Assembly (NCBI RefSeq): GCF_016904885.1 | Contig: NZ_JADWYI010000001.1 | Span: forward strand, 1,798,001-1,862,000 | Reading direction: 5' to 3' | Source: Archangium primigenium | Lineage (GTDB): Bacteria > Myxococcota > Myxococcia > Myxococcales > Myxococcaceae | DNA length: 64,000 nt | Part shown: one piece after another, positions 33,058 to 42,773 of the stretch | Layout of the letters: each line of letters starts with the position of its first letter | Numbering within the stretch: the first letter of the stretch is position 1 | Notes under the pieces: generated by a model | Told to the model about the DNA's origin: nothing | The model's database searches: none | What the model saw: only the letters and a program-made list of their open reading frames with translations | Program-made: the position numbers and the translations under genes

Positions 33058-34440
33058 TTACTGCCGGGCGTTCGTCTCGGACTCGGGCACGGGGAAGCGC
33101 GGGTGGACGCGGTGGCCCGGCACGTCGATGGGCAGCTCGTTGAGCCGCTCGTAGCGACGCAGATCGATCCACCGGTGCCCGCCCTCGAACAAGAGCGAGT
33201 AGCGGCGCTGCTTGAGCAGCTCGGTAATGAAGTCGTAGCCGCCCTCGCCCGGCGTGAGCTCGCTCAGGCCGCCCGACGTCACGCGGATGAAGTTGAGCAG
33301 GGTGCGCGCGTTGGAGATGTCGCCGGCCTGGTAGGAGGCCTCGGCGTGCAGGAGGATGAGCTCCTCGTTGCGGATGATGGGCACGGGCGAGGTGCCCGAG
33401 GGGTAGTTGCTGAACCAGTAGTCGGAGCTGACGCCCTGGTAGTTGCCCGGGGTCGTCGCCAGCCGCACCTTGCGCTGCACGCGCGCGTCCAGCTCCGTGG
33501 TGCTGCCCTCCTGGTACTCCGCGTCCTTGAGGATGGAGGGGTGGGCGTAGATGTTCTGGTTGATGGCCGGGCTCAGCTCGTTGGTGGTGTCACCCGAGCC
33601 CGCGCCGAACGCGTGGTAGACGCCCCGCTCCAGGGGCGCGTTGATGTTCTCGAAGGACCCCGCCAGGTCCACCAGCGCCTCGTCCCACTTCTGCCGGTAC
33701 ACGTCCACCCGGGCCTTGAGGCCGCGGTTGACCTTCTGGAAGTTGGGCACCGTCATCTTGATGTCGGGCCGGTCGAAGTCCTGGAAGCCGCTGCTCAGCG
33801 GCAGGGGGAAGGTGGTGCCTCCCGCCTTGAGGTGCACCAGGGCCTCGTCCAGCAGGGCGGCGATGAAGGCGAGCACCTGCTCGCGATCCGTGACGATGGG
33901 GGCCAGGGCCGCGCCGATGGGGCGGTCCACGTCGAGCACGACGCCGTTGGTGTCCCGGGTGTTGATGAGCACCAGGTAGTCCAGCGCCTTCATCGTCTTG
34001 GCGAAGCCGCGCACGGCCTCCTTCTCCTCGTCGCTCATGCCCGGGACCACCTCGAGCGCGCGCAGCAGGGTGTTGGCGTTGCGCAGGTTGGCGTAGGGGC
34101 CCACCCAGAAGTTGCCGCCGAACGCCGGGCTGCCGGGATCCAGCGCCGGGCCCGCGAGCAGCTCGCCCACGTAGCGCGGGTCCGCCTTGTCCAGGATGTA
34201 CGCCTCGCGGCCGAGCACGCCGAGGATGGAGACGTAGCCGTTCTGGGCGGCGTAGCCCGCGCGGTTGCCCACCAGCAGGCCCTCCGCGGCGCTGATCACC
34301 GCGGGGCGGGTCGGCGTGAGCTCCAGGCTGTCCACGCTCGGCCGGTTGAGGTCCGGCACCGTCAAGTCACACCCCGCCAGCCCCATCGCGGTGGACAGGG
34401 CCAGCATCACCTTCGTCATCTTCATGTCGCGGATCTTCAT
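33058..34440 (-). CDS. SusD/RagB-family outer-membrane lipoprotein
   Basis: The 460-residue protein has a lipoprotein signal ending at Cys24 (GLAGCDL) and the SusD-like helical layout. NPS/NRPSVDSLE near the N-terminus, YANLRNANTLLRALEVVPGM, FAKTMKALDYLVLIN and the C-terminal block PIIRNEELILLHAEASYQAG and RRYSLLFEGGHRWIDLRRY are characteristic of the RagB/SusD C-terminal domain. In Bacteroidota SusD caps the SusC barrel and captures glycans or peptides. It follows the SusC-like gene after six bases, so the two form an uptake complex. Substrate cannot be read from the sequence; no glycoside hydrolase gene is adjacent, while a secreted aminopeptidase is convergent. Confidence 0.85.
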   Translation of the reverse strand: MKIRDMKMTKVMLALSTAMGLAGCDLTVPDLNRPSVDSLELTPTRPAVISAAEGLLVGNRAGYAAQNGYVSILGVLGREAYILDKADPRYVGELLAGPALDPGSPAFGGNFWVGPYANLRNANTLLRALEVVPGMSDEEKEAVRGFAKTMKALDYLVLINTRDTNGVVLDVDRPIGAALAPIVTDREQVLAFIAALLDEALVHLKAGGTTFPLPLSSGFQDFDRPDIKMTVPNFQKVNRGLKARVDVYRQKWDEALVDLAGSFENINAPLERGVYHAFGAGSGDTTNELSPAINQNIYAHPSILKDAEYQEGSTTELDARVQRKVRLATTPGNYQGVSSDYWFSNYPSGTSPVPIIRNEELILLHAEASYQAGDISNARTLLNFIRVTSGGLSELTPGEGGYDFITELLKQRRYSLLFEGGHRWIDLRRYERLNELPIDVPGHRVHPRFPVPESETNARQ

Positions 34441-34446
34441 GGCGCT

Positions 34447-37443
34447 CTAGAAACCCACATCGAGGGACGTCCAGAAACTGCGGCTGGGCGGGAAGGGGGC
34501 CACGTCGATGTTGCGAGCGATGGCCTGGTTGCCGAAGTTGCTCACCTCGGGATCCAACCCCGAGTAATTGGTGAACATGAGGAGGTTGCGGCCGCTCAAG
34601 CTCAGCCGACCGGTCTTCACGCCGGGAATGCGCGTGACGAAAGTGTCCGGCAGGTTGTAGGTGACCGTCAACTCACGCAGCTTCACGAAGGTGGCGCGCT
34701 CCAGATACGCGGAGGCGTAGTTCTGCCAGAGCGCCTGGCGCGCGATGCCCCCCGTCGTGTAGTCCGGGGAGTTGCGCGACGCATCGTAGAGGAAGCGCGT
34801 GATGTTGAGCACGTCGCTGCCCTGCTGCCAGTCCACCAGGAAGGAGAGCGCGACGGGGCCGCTCTTGAACGTGTTGGAGAAGCCCATGCGGAAGGTGGGC
34901 TCGGTGTCGCCAATCTTGCGCACCTCGCAGCAGGTGCCGTCCGCCCGGAGGCCGTCGTTGCCGACGATCTGCGTGGCGCTCGCGCCCTCCTCGATGCGGA
35001 AGGTGCCCAGGCTGGTGCCGAAGCCGCCCGTGTTGAAGGCGGGCACGGGCAGGCTGATGATGCGGCTGCGGTTGAGCGTGAAGGTGGTGTTGCTCGTCCA
35101 CTCCAGGACACTGTTGCGCACGGGGGTGAGCTGGAGCATGGCCTCGATGCCCCGGTTGCGCATGGTGCCGCCGTTGAACAGCTCCACCGTGTAGCCCGTG
35201 GAGGGCGCGAGCGCGCGCTGCAGGAGCAGGTCGCTGATGTTGCGCTGGTAGAGCGACAGCTCGAACACGGCGTCACCGTTGAACAGCACCGTGTCCAGGC
35301 CGACCTCGAACTCGCGCTGACGCTCGGGGCGGATGTTGGCGTTGCCCACGATGCCCGTGGTGATGAGACCGCCCTGGCCCTCGATGTTGTTGCTCGGCGA
35401 CAGGCCGATGAACTTGAAGCCGTAGAGCGGCTGGTTGCCCGTCTCGCCGTAGGCGCCGCGCACCTTGAACTCGTTGACCACCGGGTGGAACGAGGGGATG
35501 CGGTAGGCGGTGGCCACCTTCGGGTAGAAGAAGAAGGCGTTGGGGTTGCCGTTGTTGCTGCTCTGCTCGGCGCGCACCGCGCCCACCAGGGTGAGGCGCT
35601 CGTCGAGCATCAGCGCCTCCTCCTGCAGGTAGATGCCGCTGTCCTTGACGAGCTGGCGGTTCTGCACCACGCCCACCTGGGTGCCCGAGCTCACGTTGGG
35701 CTGGCCCGCGGTGAGGCCCCGGCTGTTGATGTAGATGGTGTCCAGGCCGCGCTGCTCGTACTGGTAGCCCGCCGAGGTGTTGGCGGTGAGCCCCCCGCCC
35801 GGCGCCTTGTAGTTGTGCACCAGGTTGAAGCCGGCGTTGAGGTTGAGCACCTGGCTGGTGCCGAACAGCGACACGCCCGGGCGCTCCTGGCCCTGCTGGA
35901 AGTTGAGCTGGGGCGGGAACAGCAGGGTGTTCTCCTGCTGGAAGCGGTCCACGCCCAGGTTGCCGAGCACGCGGAAGCTCTGCGTGTCCGTCTTGTAGGC
36001 GTTCCACACCGCGTCGGCCGAGCCGAGCAGGCGCCACACGTTCTCCGCGTTGGCCACCAGCGACGCGGTCTGCAGCGGGTTGGAGCCGTTGCCGAAGGCG
36101 GGGTTGAACGGATAGATGCCGTTGGCCCCCGGACGCAGGTCCACGAAGCTCGGCGTGCCCGGCAACACCATGTAGTAGGAGATGTTGGCGTTGTCGTTGT
36201 TGGTGACGCCGCGATCGCTCGTGGAGTGCACCAGGTTCGTCGTCGCGTTCAGCTCGATGTCCGGGCCGAGCTTCTGGCCCAGGTTCAGGCGGAAGGACTG
36301 CTTCTGGTAGCCCGTGTTGGCGATGATGCCCTTGTCATCGCGCACCTGGGCGGAGGCGAAGTAGCGCGTGTCGCCCGAGGCGCCGCTCACGCTGGCGAGC
36401 GTCTCGTAGGACAGGTCGCGCCGGCCCGCGAGCTGCCGCTCGTGGTCGTAGTAGCCCGGCACGTAGTAGTTGGCCGCCTCGGGGCCGAAGGCGGACACGG
36501 CCTCGTCGAGCGAGCCGATGCGCCGCGCCCCCAGCGTGTTCATCAGCGAGTACACGCCCAGGCGCTGGGTCACGTCCAGCTTGGGCGCCGCGCCCGCGCG
36601 ACCGCGCTTGGTCGTGATGATGACCACGCCGTTGCTCGCCTTGGAGCCGTAGATGGCCGCCGCGGACGCGCCCTTGAGGATCTCGATGCTCTCGATGTCG
36701 TTGGGGTTCAGGTCCGCGATGCGGTTGACCTGGTTGTCCTGCGTGGGGCTCGGGTTGGAGCCGCCCACCGAGTCGGTCACCTGGTAGATGCCCGAGGCGA
36801 TCGCCGCGTCGCTGATGATGACGCCGTCCACGACGTAGAGCGGCGTGGACGAGCCGTTGATGGTGGACGTGCCGCGCAGCCGCAGCTGGATGCCGCCACC
36901 GGGCGCGCCCGAGTTGCTCTGGATGTTGGCGCCGGCCACCTTGCCCTGCAGCGCCTGGTCCACCGTGGCCGCGGGGGCCCGGTTGAGCTCCTCCGTGTTC
37001 ACGCTCGCCACCGAGTTGGCCAGGTTCTTGCGGGCCACCTCGCTCGCGCGGCCCACGACCACCATCTCCTCGACGAAGCTCGCATCCAGGGACACCGTCA
37101 CGCTGTCCCGGTTGGCGCCCACCGTGACCTCACGCTCCTTGTGGTCCTGGCTGGAGAACAGCAGCGTCACCGGGCCCTTGGGCACCTCGAGCGAGAACGT
37201 GCCGTCCAGCTCGGACTCGGTGCCGGTGGTGGTGCCCTTGATGATGATGCGCGTGAAGGGCTGGCCGTCCTGGGTGAGCGCGTCCAGTACCTTGCCGGTG
37301 ATGCGGCGCGTGTTGGCCGGAGCGGAGCTGGCAGGCGGTGCCGGCGGGGGAGTGGCGGGAGAAGCCGGCGGGGTTTGAGCCTGGGCTTCCACGGAGAGGA
37401 GTGCGACAGCGCACCCCGACATCAACGCCTGTTTCAGCGTCAT
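34447..37443 (-). CDS. SusC/RagA-family TonB-dependent outer-membrane transporter
   Basis: The 998-residue protein has a signal peptide (MTLKQALMSGCAVALLSVEAQAQ), a Pro/Ala linker, and a carboxypeptidase-regulatory-like domain (about 47-125: RRITGKVLDALTQDGQPF, GTFSLEVPKG). A plug domain (about 130-290) contains the SusC/RagA signature region TPLYVVDGVII and the segment GSKASNGVVIITTKRG, and the rest is a beta-barrel ending in F. It imports nutrients captured by SusD, powered by TonB-ExbBD. The regulatory-like N-terminal domain and the adjacent susD-like gene separate it from ordinary siderophore receptors. First gene of the operon; AAGG lies upstream of the ATG. Confidence 0.9.
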   Translation of the reverse strand: MTLKQALMSGCAVALLSVEAQAQTPPASPATPPPAPPASSAPANTRRITGKVLDALTQDGQPFTRIIIKGTTTGTESELDGTFSLEVPKGPVTLLFSSQDHKEREVTVGANRDSVTVSLDASFVEEMVVVGRASEVARKNLANSVASVNTEELNRAPAATVDQALQGKVAGANIQSNSGAPGGGIQLRLRGTSTINGSSTPLYVVDGVIISDAAIASGIYQVTDSVGGSNPSPTQDNQVNRIADLNPNDIESIEILKGASAAAIYGSKASNGVVIITTKRGRAGAAPKLDVTQRLGVYSLMNTLGARRIGSLDEAVSAFGPEAANYYVPGYYDHERQLAGRRDLSYETLASVSGASGDTRYFASAQVRDDKGIIANTGYQKQSFRLNLGQKLGPDIELNATTNLVHSTSDRGVTNNDNANISYYMVLPGTPSFVDLRPGANGIYPFNPAFGNGSNPLQTASLVANAENVWRLLGSADAVWNAYKTDTQSFRVLGNLGVDRFQQENTLLFPPQLNFQQGQERPGVSLFGTSQVLNLNAGFNLVHNYKAPGGGLTANTSAGYQYEQRGLDTIYINSRGLTAGQPNVSSGTQVGVVQNRQLVKDSGIYLQEEALMLDERLTLVGAVRAEQSSNNGNPNAFFFYPKVATAYRIPSFHPVVNEFKVRGAYGETGNQPLYGFKFIGLSPSNNIEGQGGLITTGIVGNANIRPERQREFEVGLDTVLFNGDAVFELSLYQRNISDLLLQRALAPSTGYTVELFNGGTMRNRGIEAMLQLTPVRNSVLEWTSNTTFTLNRSRIISLPVPAFNTGGFGTSLGTFRIEEGASATQIVGNDGLRADGTCCEVRKIGDTEPTFRMGFSNTFKSGPVALSFLVDWQQGSDVLNITRFLYDASRNSPDYTTGGIARQALWQNYASAYLERATFVKLRELTVTYNLPDTFVTRIPGVKTGRLSLSGRNLLMFTNYSGLDPEVSNFGNQAIARNIDVAPFPPSRSFWTSLDVGF

Positions 37444-37520
37444 TCGCTCTGTACCTTCGTCTAGGAATGAACAACCACGGATGGCACAGCCCCCCTCTGA
37501 CGGGCTGCGTTAAACGCCTC

Positions 37521-37550
37521 ATCGTGTCGGCTTCGGGCCCTTATCGTCAA
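37521..37550 (-). promoter_or_regulatory. Putative sigma-70 promoter for the susCD-like operon
   Basis: On the minus strand TTGACG (37550-37545) and CACGAT (37526-37521) lie 18 bases apart, about 75 bases upstream of the susC-like ATG. The -35 matches five of six positions, the -10 only three. The rest of the 289-base gap 37444-37732 is G/C-runs near the plus-strand gene, with no recognised site. Confidence 0.3.
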
Positions 37551-37732
37551 TCCTTCTTCTTCCGAACAGATACGAAAATCCTTCCCCCGAGGTCGCCGCG
37601 CGGGAAGCCGTCTGGGATTGGCGGGCCCGAGGAGGGAAGACCTTTCGGGTCAAACGATGGGGCGTACACCGGGGGTGGGGGGGGGCGGCGCGGCTTGTGG
37701 GATGGAGCGGCCTGCCGGAGACTGGACCGTCC

Positions 37733-39040
37733 ATGCCCGCCAGTGATGAACGCCGTCTCCAGGCCCTCGTCCTCGCGCCTGTCCGGCGTGTCCGGCGCCG
37801 CCTCAACGCCGTCCGGTTCGCCGAGGCCAGCGTCGCGCCTCTCTGGGCCGCCGCCACGGGAAGCGTGCTGCTGCGGCTGCTCTTGCCGGAGCCGGCGCCC
37901 TGGGCCCTGGTGCTGCCCTGGCTTCCCGCCGGGGGCTGGGCCTTCCTGCGCGCGCGCGCCCGGCGCGTGTCCCTCACCCAGGCGGCGGTGCTGGCGGATC
38001 GCTCGGCGGGCGCGGGCGGCCTGCTGCTCACCCGGCTGGAGCGGCCCGTGGGCGAGTGGGAGCTGTCCGCCAACCAGTATGCCCGCGCGGTGACGCCGCC
38101 CACCGTCTCCTGGGCGCGTCCGGCGGGGGCCTGGGCCGCCGCGCTCGCCTTCCTCGTGCTGGGTCTGTCCTTGCCCCGACCCGCGCCCCGGACGGGCCCC
38201 CGCAACGCCGCCGCCGCGGCCCGGGTGGCCGCCGTCCAGGCCCAGGCGGAGACGCTCGCGCGGGAGGAGCCCACGGGAACGCCCGTCGACGAGGAGCTGC
38301 GTCGGCTGGCCCAGGAGGTCGCCGAGGAGCGCTTCGATGCCGCCGATTGGGAGGCCACGGATCGTCTGGAGCGGCGCCTGGAGGAGCGGGCCGCCACGGC
38401 CGCCGCCGCGCTCGCCGCGGCCTCCGCCGCCGCGCGGGACCTGGAGGCGTCCCTGGATGCCGCCGCGAGCGCCGAGGAGGCGGCCCGGGGGCGCGAGGCC
38501 CTGGAGACCGCGCTGATGGCCCTGGGCCCGTCGCCCCAAGAAGCCTCCAAGGGGGAGGCCTCCGCCCCGTCTCCGGACGGCACGGGCACGCCCCGCTCGC
38601 GCGCGGAGCTGGCCCAGCTGCGCGAGACGCTCGAGCGCCGCCAGCAGGAACTGGCCCAGCGCTTCGGTCAAGGCGCGGGGCGGCCGACGGCGTCGGAACG
38701 AGAAGGCCAGGGGCAGGGGCAGGGACACGCGAGCCGCGAGAGGACGCGCGCGGGCGCGGGCGCGGGCCGGGGAGGCGAGAGCCAGCCCCTGGTCTTCGGG
38801 GAGAAGGCGGAGATGGATCCCGATCGGCTCGCCTTCAAGGCCCTGCCGCGCGGACAGGGCGGCGAGGGGCAGGAGCTGTGGGGCCTGCGGGCCGCGGAGC
38901 CGGAGCCGCGAGAGGCGGGGGCGGCGCGTGGCGGGACGGGCGCGAGCGCCCGGGGCGGGGCGGAAGCGGGCCATGGCACCGGGCCGCTGTTGCCGCGCAA
39001 CCGCGAGCTGGTGAAGCGCTATTTTGGGGAGCAGCCCTAG
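37733..39040 (+). CDS. Membrane protein with Ala/Glu-rich coiled coil, first gene of the MoxR cluster
   Basis: The 435-residue protein has two or three hydrophobic segments (about 40-60, 66-75 and 130-148) and then a long Ala/Glu/Arg helical region (about 160-320). It ends in a Gly/Arg-rich stretch and a conserved-looking tail, GTGPLLPRNRELVKRYFGEQP. It is not recognised with certainty; the layout resembles the DUF4175-like membrane proteins that accompany MoxR/DUF58/VWA clusters. The tail and position suggest a scaffold for the complex. The next gene (MoxR) starts 19 bases after its stop. I start at MPASDERR (ATG 37733). Confidence 0.6.
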   Translation: MPASDERRLQALVLAPVRRVRRRLNAVRFAEASVAPLWAAATGSVLLRLLLPEPAPWALVLPWLPAGGWAFLRARARRVSLTQAAVLADRSAGAGGLLLTRLERPVGEWELSANQYARAVTPPTVSWARPAGAWAAALAFLVLGLSLPRPAPRTGPRNAAAAARVAAVQAQAETLAREEPTGTPVDEELRRLAQEVAEERFDAADWEATDRLERRLEERAATAAAALAAASAAARDLEASLDAAASAEEAARGREALETALMALGPSPQEASKGEASAPSPDGTGTPRSRAELAQLRETLERRQQELAQRFGQGAGRPTASEREGQGQGQGHASRERTRAGAGAGRGGESQPLVFGEKAEMDPDRLAFKALPRGQGGEGQELWGLRAAEPEPREAGAARGGTGASARGGAEAGHGTGPLLPRNRELVKRYFGEQP

Positions 39041-39047
39041 GGCAGAA

Positions 39048-39054
39048 GGGGAGG
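39048..39054 (+). promoter_or_regulatory. Ribosome binding site deciding a GTG start for MoxR
   Basis: GGGGAGG sits five bases before the GTG at 39060. An in-frame ATG at 39024 would overlap the preceding gene and has no such site. Confidence 0.6.
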
Positions 39055-39059
39055 TGGCC

Positions 39060-40055
39060 GTGTCGGAACTGTTGAGCCCCGCCGAGGCACGTGACGCGGC
39101 GGAGCGCATCGTGTCGCTCCAGAAGGGGTTGAACCAAGTCCTGCTGGATCAGCCGCGGGTCGTGGAGCAGGTGGTGGTGGCGGTGCTCGCGCGGGGCCAT
39201 GTGCTGCTCGAGGGCCTGCCGGGCCTGGGCAAGACGGAGCTGTGCAAGGCGCTCGCGCGGCTGCTCGGGCTGCCCTTCCGCCGCATCCAGTTCACGCCGG
39301 ACCTGCTGCCCGGCGACATCACCGGTACCTACGTCCTGGAGGGCGAGGGCCGCCGCGACTTCACCTTCCGCGAGGGGCCGCTCTTCGCCCACGTGGTGCT
39401 GGCGGATGAGATCAACCGCTCGAGTCCCAAGACGCAGGCGGCGCTGCTGGAGGCCATGCAGGAGCGGGGCGTGACGGTGCTCGGCCAGACGCGGCCCCTG
39501 CCGGACCCCTTCTTCGTGCTCGCCACGCAGAACCCCATCGAGCTGGAGGGCACCTACCCCCTGCCCGAGGCCCAGCTCGACCGGTTCCTCTTCCGCGTCC
39601 AGGTGCCGCCCGTGGGCGCGCGCACGCTCACCACCCTGCTCACCACGCGCGTGCGGGGCACGCCCCCGGCGCTGCCGCCCGTGACGGACGCGGCCCGACT
39701 CGGGGAGCTGTTCGCCGCGGTGGACCGCGTGCACCTGCCCGTGCCGGTGGCGGACTTCATCGGCCGCCTGGTGGAGGCGAGCGATCCGAACAGTCCGGGC
39801 GCGCCCGAGCCCGTGCGCCGCTTCGTGCGCTTTGGCGCCAGTCCCCGCGCCGCCCTGGCCCTGGCCGCCTCTGGCCGCGCGCTCGCGCTCACGCGGGGCA
39901 AGCCCAACGTGGGCTTCGACGAGGTCGTGGCGTGCGCGCCCGCGGTGCTCAACCACCGGCTGGTGCTCGCCTACGAGGCCTCGCTGGAGAAGGTGGGCGC
40001 CCAGGACGTGGTGCGCGCCCTGCTCGAGGCCATTCCCGAGGTGCCCCGTGCGTGA
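39060..40055 (+). CDS. MoxR-family AAA+ ATPase
   Basis: This 331-residue ATPase shows Walker A EGLPGLGKTEL, the MoxR hallmark RIQFTPDLLPGDITGTYVLE, Walker B VVLADEINRSSPKTQ, sensor ATQNPIELEGTYPLPEAQLDRF and the C-terminal lid. MoxR ATPases act as chaperones that assemble or activate partner complexes, usually with VWA-domain proteins. Matching partners lie further downstream (DUF58 at 52704, VWA proteins at 53567 and 57718). The GTG start follows a strong ribosome binding site. The next gene overlaps its last codons. Confidence 0.95.
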   Translation: MSELLSPAEARDAAERIVSLQKGLNQVLLDQPRVVEQVVVAVLARGHVLLEGLPGLGKTELCKALARLLGLPFRRIQFTPDLLPGDITGTYVLEGEGRRDFTFREGPLFAHVVLADEINRSSPKTQAALLEAMQERGVTVLGQTRPLPDPFFVLATQNPIELEGTYPLPEAQLDRFLFRVQVPPVGARTLTTLLTTRVRGTPPALPPVTDAARLGELFAAVDRVHLPVPVADFIGRLVEASDPNSPGAPEPVRRFVRFGASPRAALALAASGRALALTRGKPNVGFDEVVACAPAVLNHRLVLAYEASLEKVGAQDVVRALLEAIPEVPRA

Positions 40056-41796
40056 GGTGCTGGGGGCCGCGTTGCTCGTCGCGTGGCTGCTCGGCGCGGC
40101 GAGCGCGCGCGCGTCGTTGCCCGGCGAGCCGGAGGAGCCGCCCCCCAACAGCTACCATGAGATCCGCGGTGAGTCGGAGAGCGAGGTGGTCGAGGGCCTT
40201 CGGGTCTCCGTGGTGGGCAGTGCGCTCGGACCGCACTGGGGCTATGTCCCGCTGGACGTGCGGCTGCAGAACCTGGAGGGGACGCCCCGGCGGGTCCAGA
40301 TCACGCTGAGCGAGTCGGATGGCTCCGCGACGCTCGTCACGCGGACCGTCGAGGTGGCCCCCCGCCAGTCGCTGGTGGTCTGGCTGCCGGTGCCCTCGAG
40401 TGCTCGGGGCGGCGTGGTGCGCCTCCATTCGCCGGAGCCCTTCTCGCGGGCCTTCTCCGTCTACACGGTCAACCGCGCGGACGCCGTGCTCGTCGTGGGC
40501 ACGCGCGAGGTGTTCGAGAAGGGCACGGGGTTGGTGTCCGTGGAGCGCGGCAATCTGCCGGTGCGCTTCCTCGCGGCGGAGAGCGCGCCGCGCGAGCTCG
40601 CCTCCTACGCGGGGTATTCGCAGGTCGTCGTCGCGGGGCCACCCGCGGACCTGCACGCGGACGTCTGGAGCACCTTGGAGGCCTATGCCGCCACCGGCGG
40701 CCAGCTCGTCCTGCTCCAGTCCCCTCGGGATCTGGCACAGCGCCTGCCCCTGCTCGCGGGCGACGCTCCGGCCGAGTCGGTGCTCCAGCCCTATGTCCTG
40801 GGGTGGGTGCGGAGGTGCTCGGAGGGACTGGCCTGTGGCGGCGAGCTCTTGTCCGTGGCCGAGGCCAGCAAGACGAGCACCGAGGAGGTGGGCCCCCTCC
40901 ACCCCAAGCTCGTCAGCCGTGGCTCGCGACGCTACTCCCACTGGAACTCCGAGCACCTCGCCGAACCGCTGCTGCCGGGAGTCCATGCGCCCGTGGGCCG
41001 CTTCCTGCTGCTCATCACGCTCTTCGTGCTGGTGGTGGGCCCCGGCGGGTTGATGCTCGCCCGGCGCAAGGGGCCCGTGGCCGTGCTCATCGCGGTGCCG
41101 GGCGTGTCGCTCCTCACCTGTCTGGCCATCGTGCTCTGGTCCCTGGTCGTCGAGGGCTTGTCGCTCTCCGCCGCGCGCTACAGCGTCACCTGGCTGGACA
41201 GGCCCCGGGATCGCGCGCTGACGGCGGGCGTCGGCGGCTATTACGCCAACCTGACGCCGGCCCCGTTCTCACTGCCCGCCTCGAGCGTGCTGTTGACCGT
41301 GGACGACGGCTCGCGCACCCACCTGGAATCCGACTGGACCCAGGGCCAGCGGGTGCTCGGCGGCTTCCTTCCCGCGCGCGCCTACCGGGAGTGGGGCGAG
41401 CTGGGGGTGCGGCCCTCGCGTGCCCGGCTCACCTTCCGCTCCGGACCCGAGGGCACGCGGGTGCTCAACGCGCTCGGCGCGCCCATCGTGGCCGGGTACG
41501 TGCGGGACGGGGACGTGGTGTGGTCGCTGCCCGAGCTCGCGGAGGGCGCGGAGGGGACGGCGTCGCGGGTGGCCGTGGGTGACACGCTCAAGGGCCCGCT
41601 GTCCACGCTGGGCTTCTCCGAGCGCGTCTCCAAGCGCTTCTCCACCCACGTGCGGGACATGCTGCTCGCGCCCCTGGGTCCGGGGGAGTTCGTGGTGAAG
41701 ACCGGTGGGCCGGGCGCGGACATGGCCACGGCGACGCTGGACATGAAACTGCATGAGGGCCTGCACCTGGTGCGCGGCCAGGTGGATGGACCATGA
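40048..41796 (+). CDS. Large secreted/membrane protein of the MoxR-ABC cluster (unknown family)
   Basis: The 582-residue protein starts GTG inside the end of the MoxR gene and has a signal peptide ([22 protein letters not shown]). A beta-rich periplasmic part follows, with a strand-rich [11 protein letters not shown] segment and a GATase-like [19 protein letters not shown]. Two membrane helices lie at about 315-333 and 342-365, and a second beta-rich part makes up the rest. The GGQLVLL motif and helix arrangement resemble DUF4350-like or GldG-like proteins of ABC clusters, but I do not claim a family. The ABC ATPase gene overlaps its stop by four bases, implying a shared complex in the inner membrane. 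Confidence 0.55.
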   Translation: MREVLGAALLVAWLLGAASARASLPGEPEEPPPNSYHEIRGESESEVVEGLRVSVVGSALGPHWGYVPLDVRLQNLEGTPRRVQITLSESDGSATLVTRTVEVAPRQSLVVWLPVPSSARGGVVRLHSPEPFSRAFSVYTVNRADAVLVVGTREVFEKGTGLVSVERGNLPVRFLAAESAPRELASYAGYSQVVVAGPPADLHADVWSTLEAYAATGGQLVLLQSPRDLAQRLPLLAGDAPAESVLQPYVLGWVRRCSEGLACGGELLSVAEASKTSTEEVGPLHPKLVSRGSRRYSHWNSEHLAEPLLPGVHAPVGRFLLLITLFVLVVGPGGLMLARRKGPVAVLIAVPGVSLLTCLAIVLWSLVVEGLSLSAARYSVTWLDRPRDRALTAGVGGYYANLTPAPFSLPASSVLLTVDDGSRTHLESDWTQGQRVLGGFLPARAYREWGELGVRPSRARLTFRSGPEGTRVLNALGAPIVAGYVRDGDVVWSLPELAEGAEGTASRVAVGDTLKGPLSTLGFSERVSKRFSTHVRDMLLAPLGPGEFVVKTGGPGADMATATLDMKLHEGLHLVRGQVDGP

Positions 41797-42773
41797 CGAG
41801 CCTGCTGGAGGTGAAGGGACTGCGGCGCGACTTCGGGGCCCTGCGCGCCGTGGACGACGTGTCCTTCGAGCTGGAGGCGGGCTCCATCCTGGGGTTCATC
41901 GGGCCCAATGGCGCGGGCAAGAGCACCACCATGCGCATCCTCGCCACGCTCGACACGCCCACCGCGGGTGAGGTGTTCCTGCAGGGCCACTCGCTCGTGG
42001 ACACGCCGGACCGCGTCCGCCCGCTCATCGGCTACATGCCGGACCGCTACGGCACCTACGACGACGTGACGGTGCTCGACTTCCTCGACTTCTTCGCGCG
42101 CGCCTATGGCTTGAAGGGCGAGGAGCGGCGGCGGCGCCTGACGTCGGTGATGGACTTCACGGGGCTCGGGCCCCTGGCGGACAAGGCCACGAGCGCGCTC
42201 TCCAAGGGCATGAAGCAGCGCGTGGCGCTCGGGCGCACGCTCCTGCATGACCCCCAGTTGCTCATCCTCGACGAGCCGGCGGACGGCCTGGACCCGCGCG
42301 CCCGCATCGAGCTGCGGGAGCTTTTGCGCGCGCTCGCGGATCAGGGCAAGGCGGTGCTCATCTCCAGCCACATCCTCACGGAGCTGGCGGAGATCTGCGA
42401 CAGCTGCGCCATCATCGAGCAGGGACGGCTGCTGGCCACGGGCCGGGTGGCGGACCTGCTCGCGCAGGCGGCGGGCACGGCGGTGGCGGAGCTGGTGGTG
42501 CGCCTGTTTCCCGGCGCCGAGGGCGAGGCCGTCTGGGCGCGTGCCGAGCGGCTGCTCTTGGAGCAGCCCCTGGTGAAGGGCGTCTCCCGCGAGGGCGAGG
42601 GCCTGCGCGTGCGCCTGGAGCGGGAGGGCTCGGAGTCGGCCTGGGTGGATGAGGCGGCGGCCCGCCTGCTGACGGTGCTCGTGGGCGCGGGCGTGCCCGT
42701 GTGCGCCTTCGGGCATCGGGAGCGCAACCTGGAGGATGCCTTCCTGCACGTGACGAAGGGGCGGGTGGGGTGA
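41793..42773 (+). CDS. ABC transporter ATP-binding protein (ABC-2 type)
   Basis: The 326-residue protein carries Walker [10 protein letters not shown], signature LSKGMKQR (a variant of LSGGQ), Walker [13 protein letters not shown] and the switch His in LISSHIL, followed by a C-terminal extension of about 100 residues typical of the NosF/GldA/DrrA exporters. It energises an export-type ABC permease. Its natural partner looks to be the permease at 51214-52707, now 8.4 kb away beyond a block of minus-strand genes. Start and stop overlap neighbours by four bases (ATGA, GTGA). Confidence 0.9.
   Translation: MTSLLEVKGLRRDFGALRAVDDVSFELEAGSILGFIGPNGAGKSTTMRILATLDTPTAGEVFLQGHSLVDTPDRVRPLIGYMPDRYGTYDDVTVLDFLDFFARAYGLKGEERRRRLTSVMDFTGLGPLADKATSALSKGMKQRVALGRTLLHDPQLLILDEPADGLDPRARIELRELLRALADQGKAVLISSHILTELAEICDSCAIIEQGRLLATGRVADLLAQAAGTAVAELVVRLFPGAEGEAVWARAERLLLEQPLVKGVSREGEGLRVRLEREGSESAWVDEAAARLLTVLVGAGVPVCAFGHRERNLEDAFLHVTKGRVG

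Noticed and set aside
33103-37464. Long plus-strand open frame opposite the susC/susD-like genes
   Set aside because: Spans two real genes in antisense, has no domain and is rich in Arg/His/Leu/Val as expected of a shadow.
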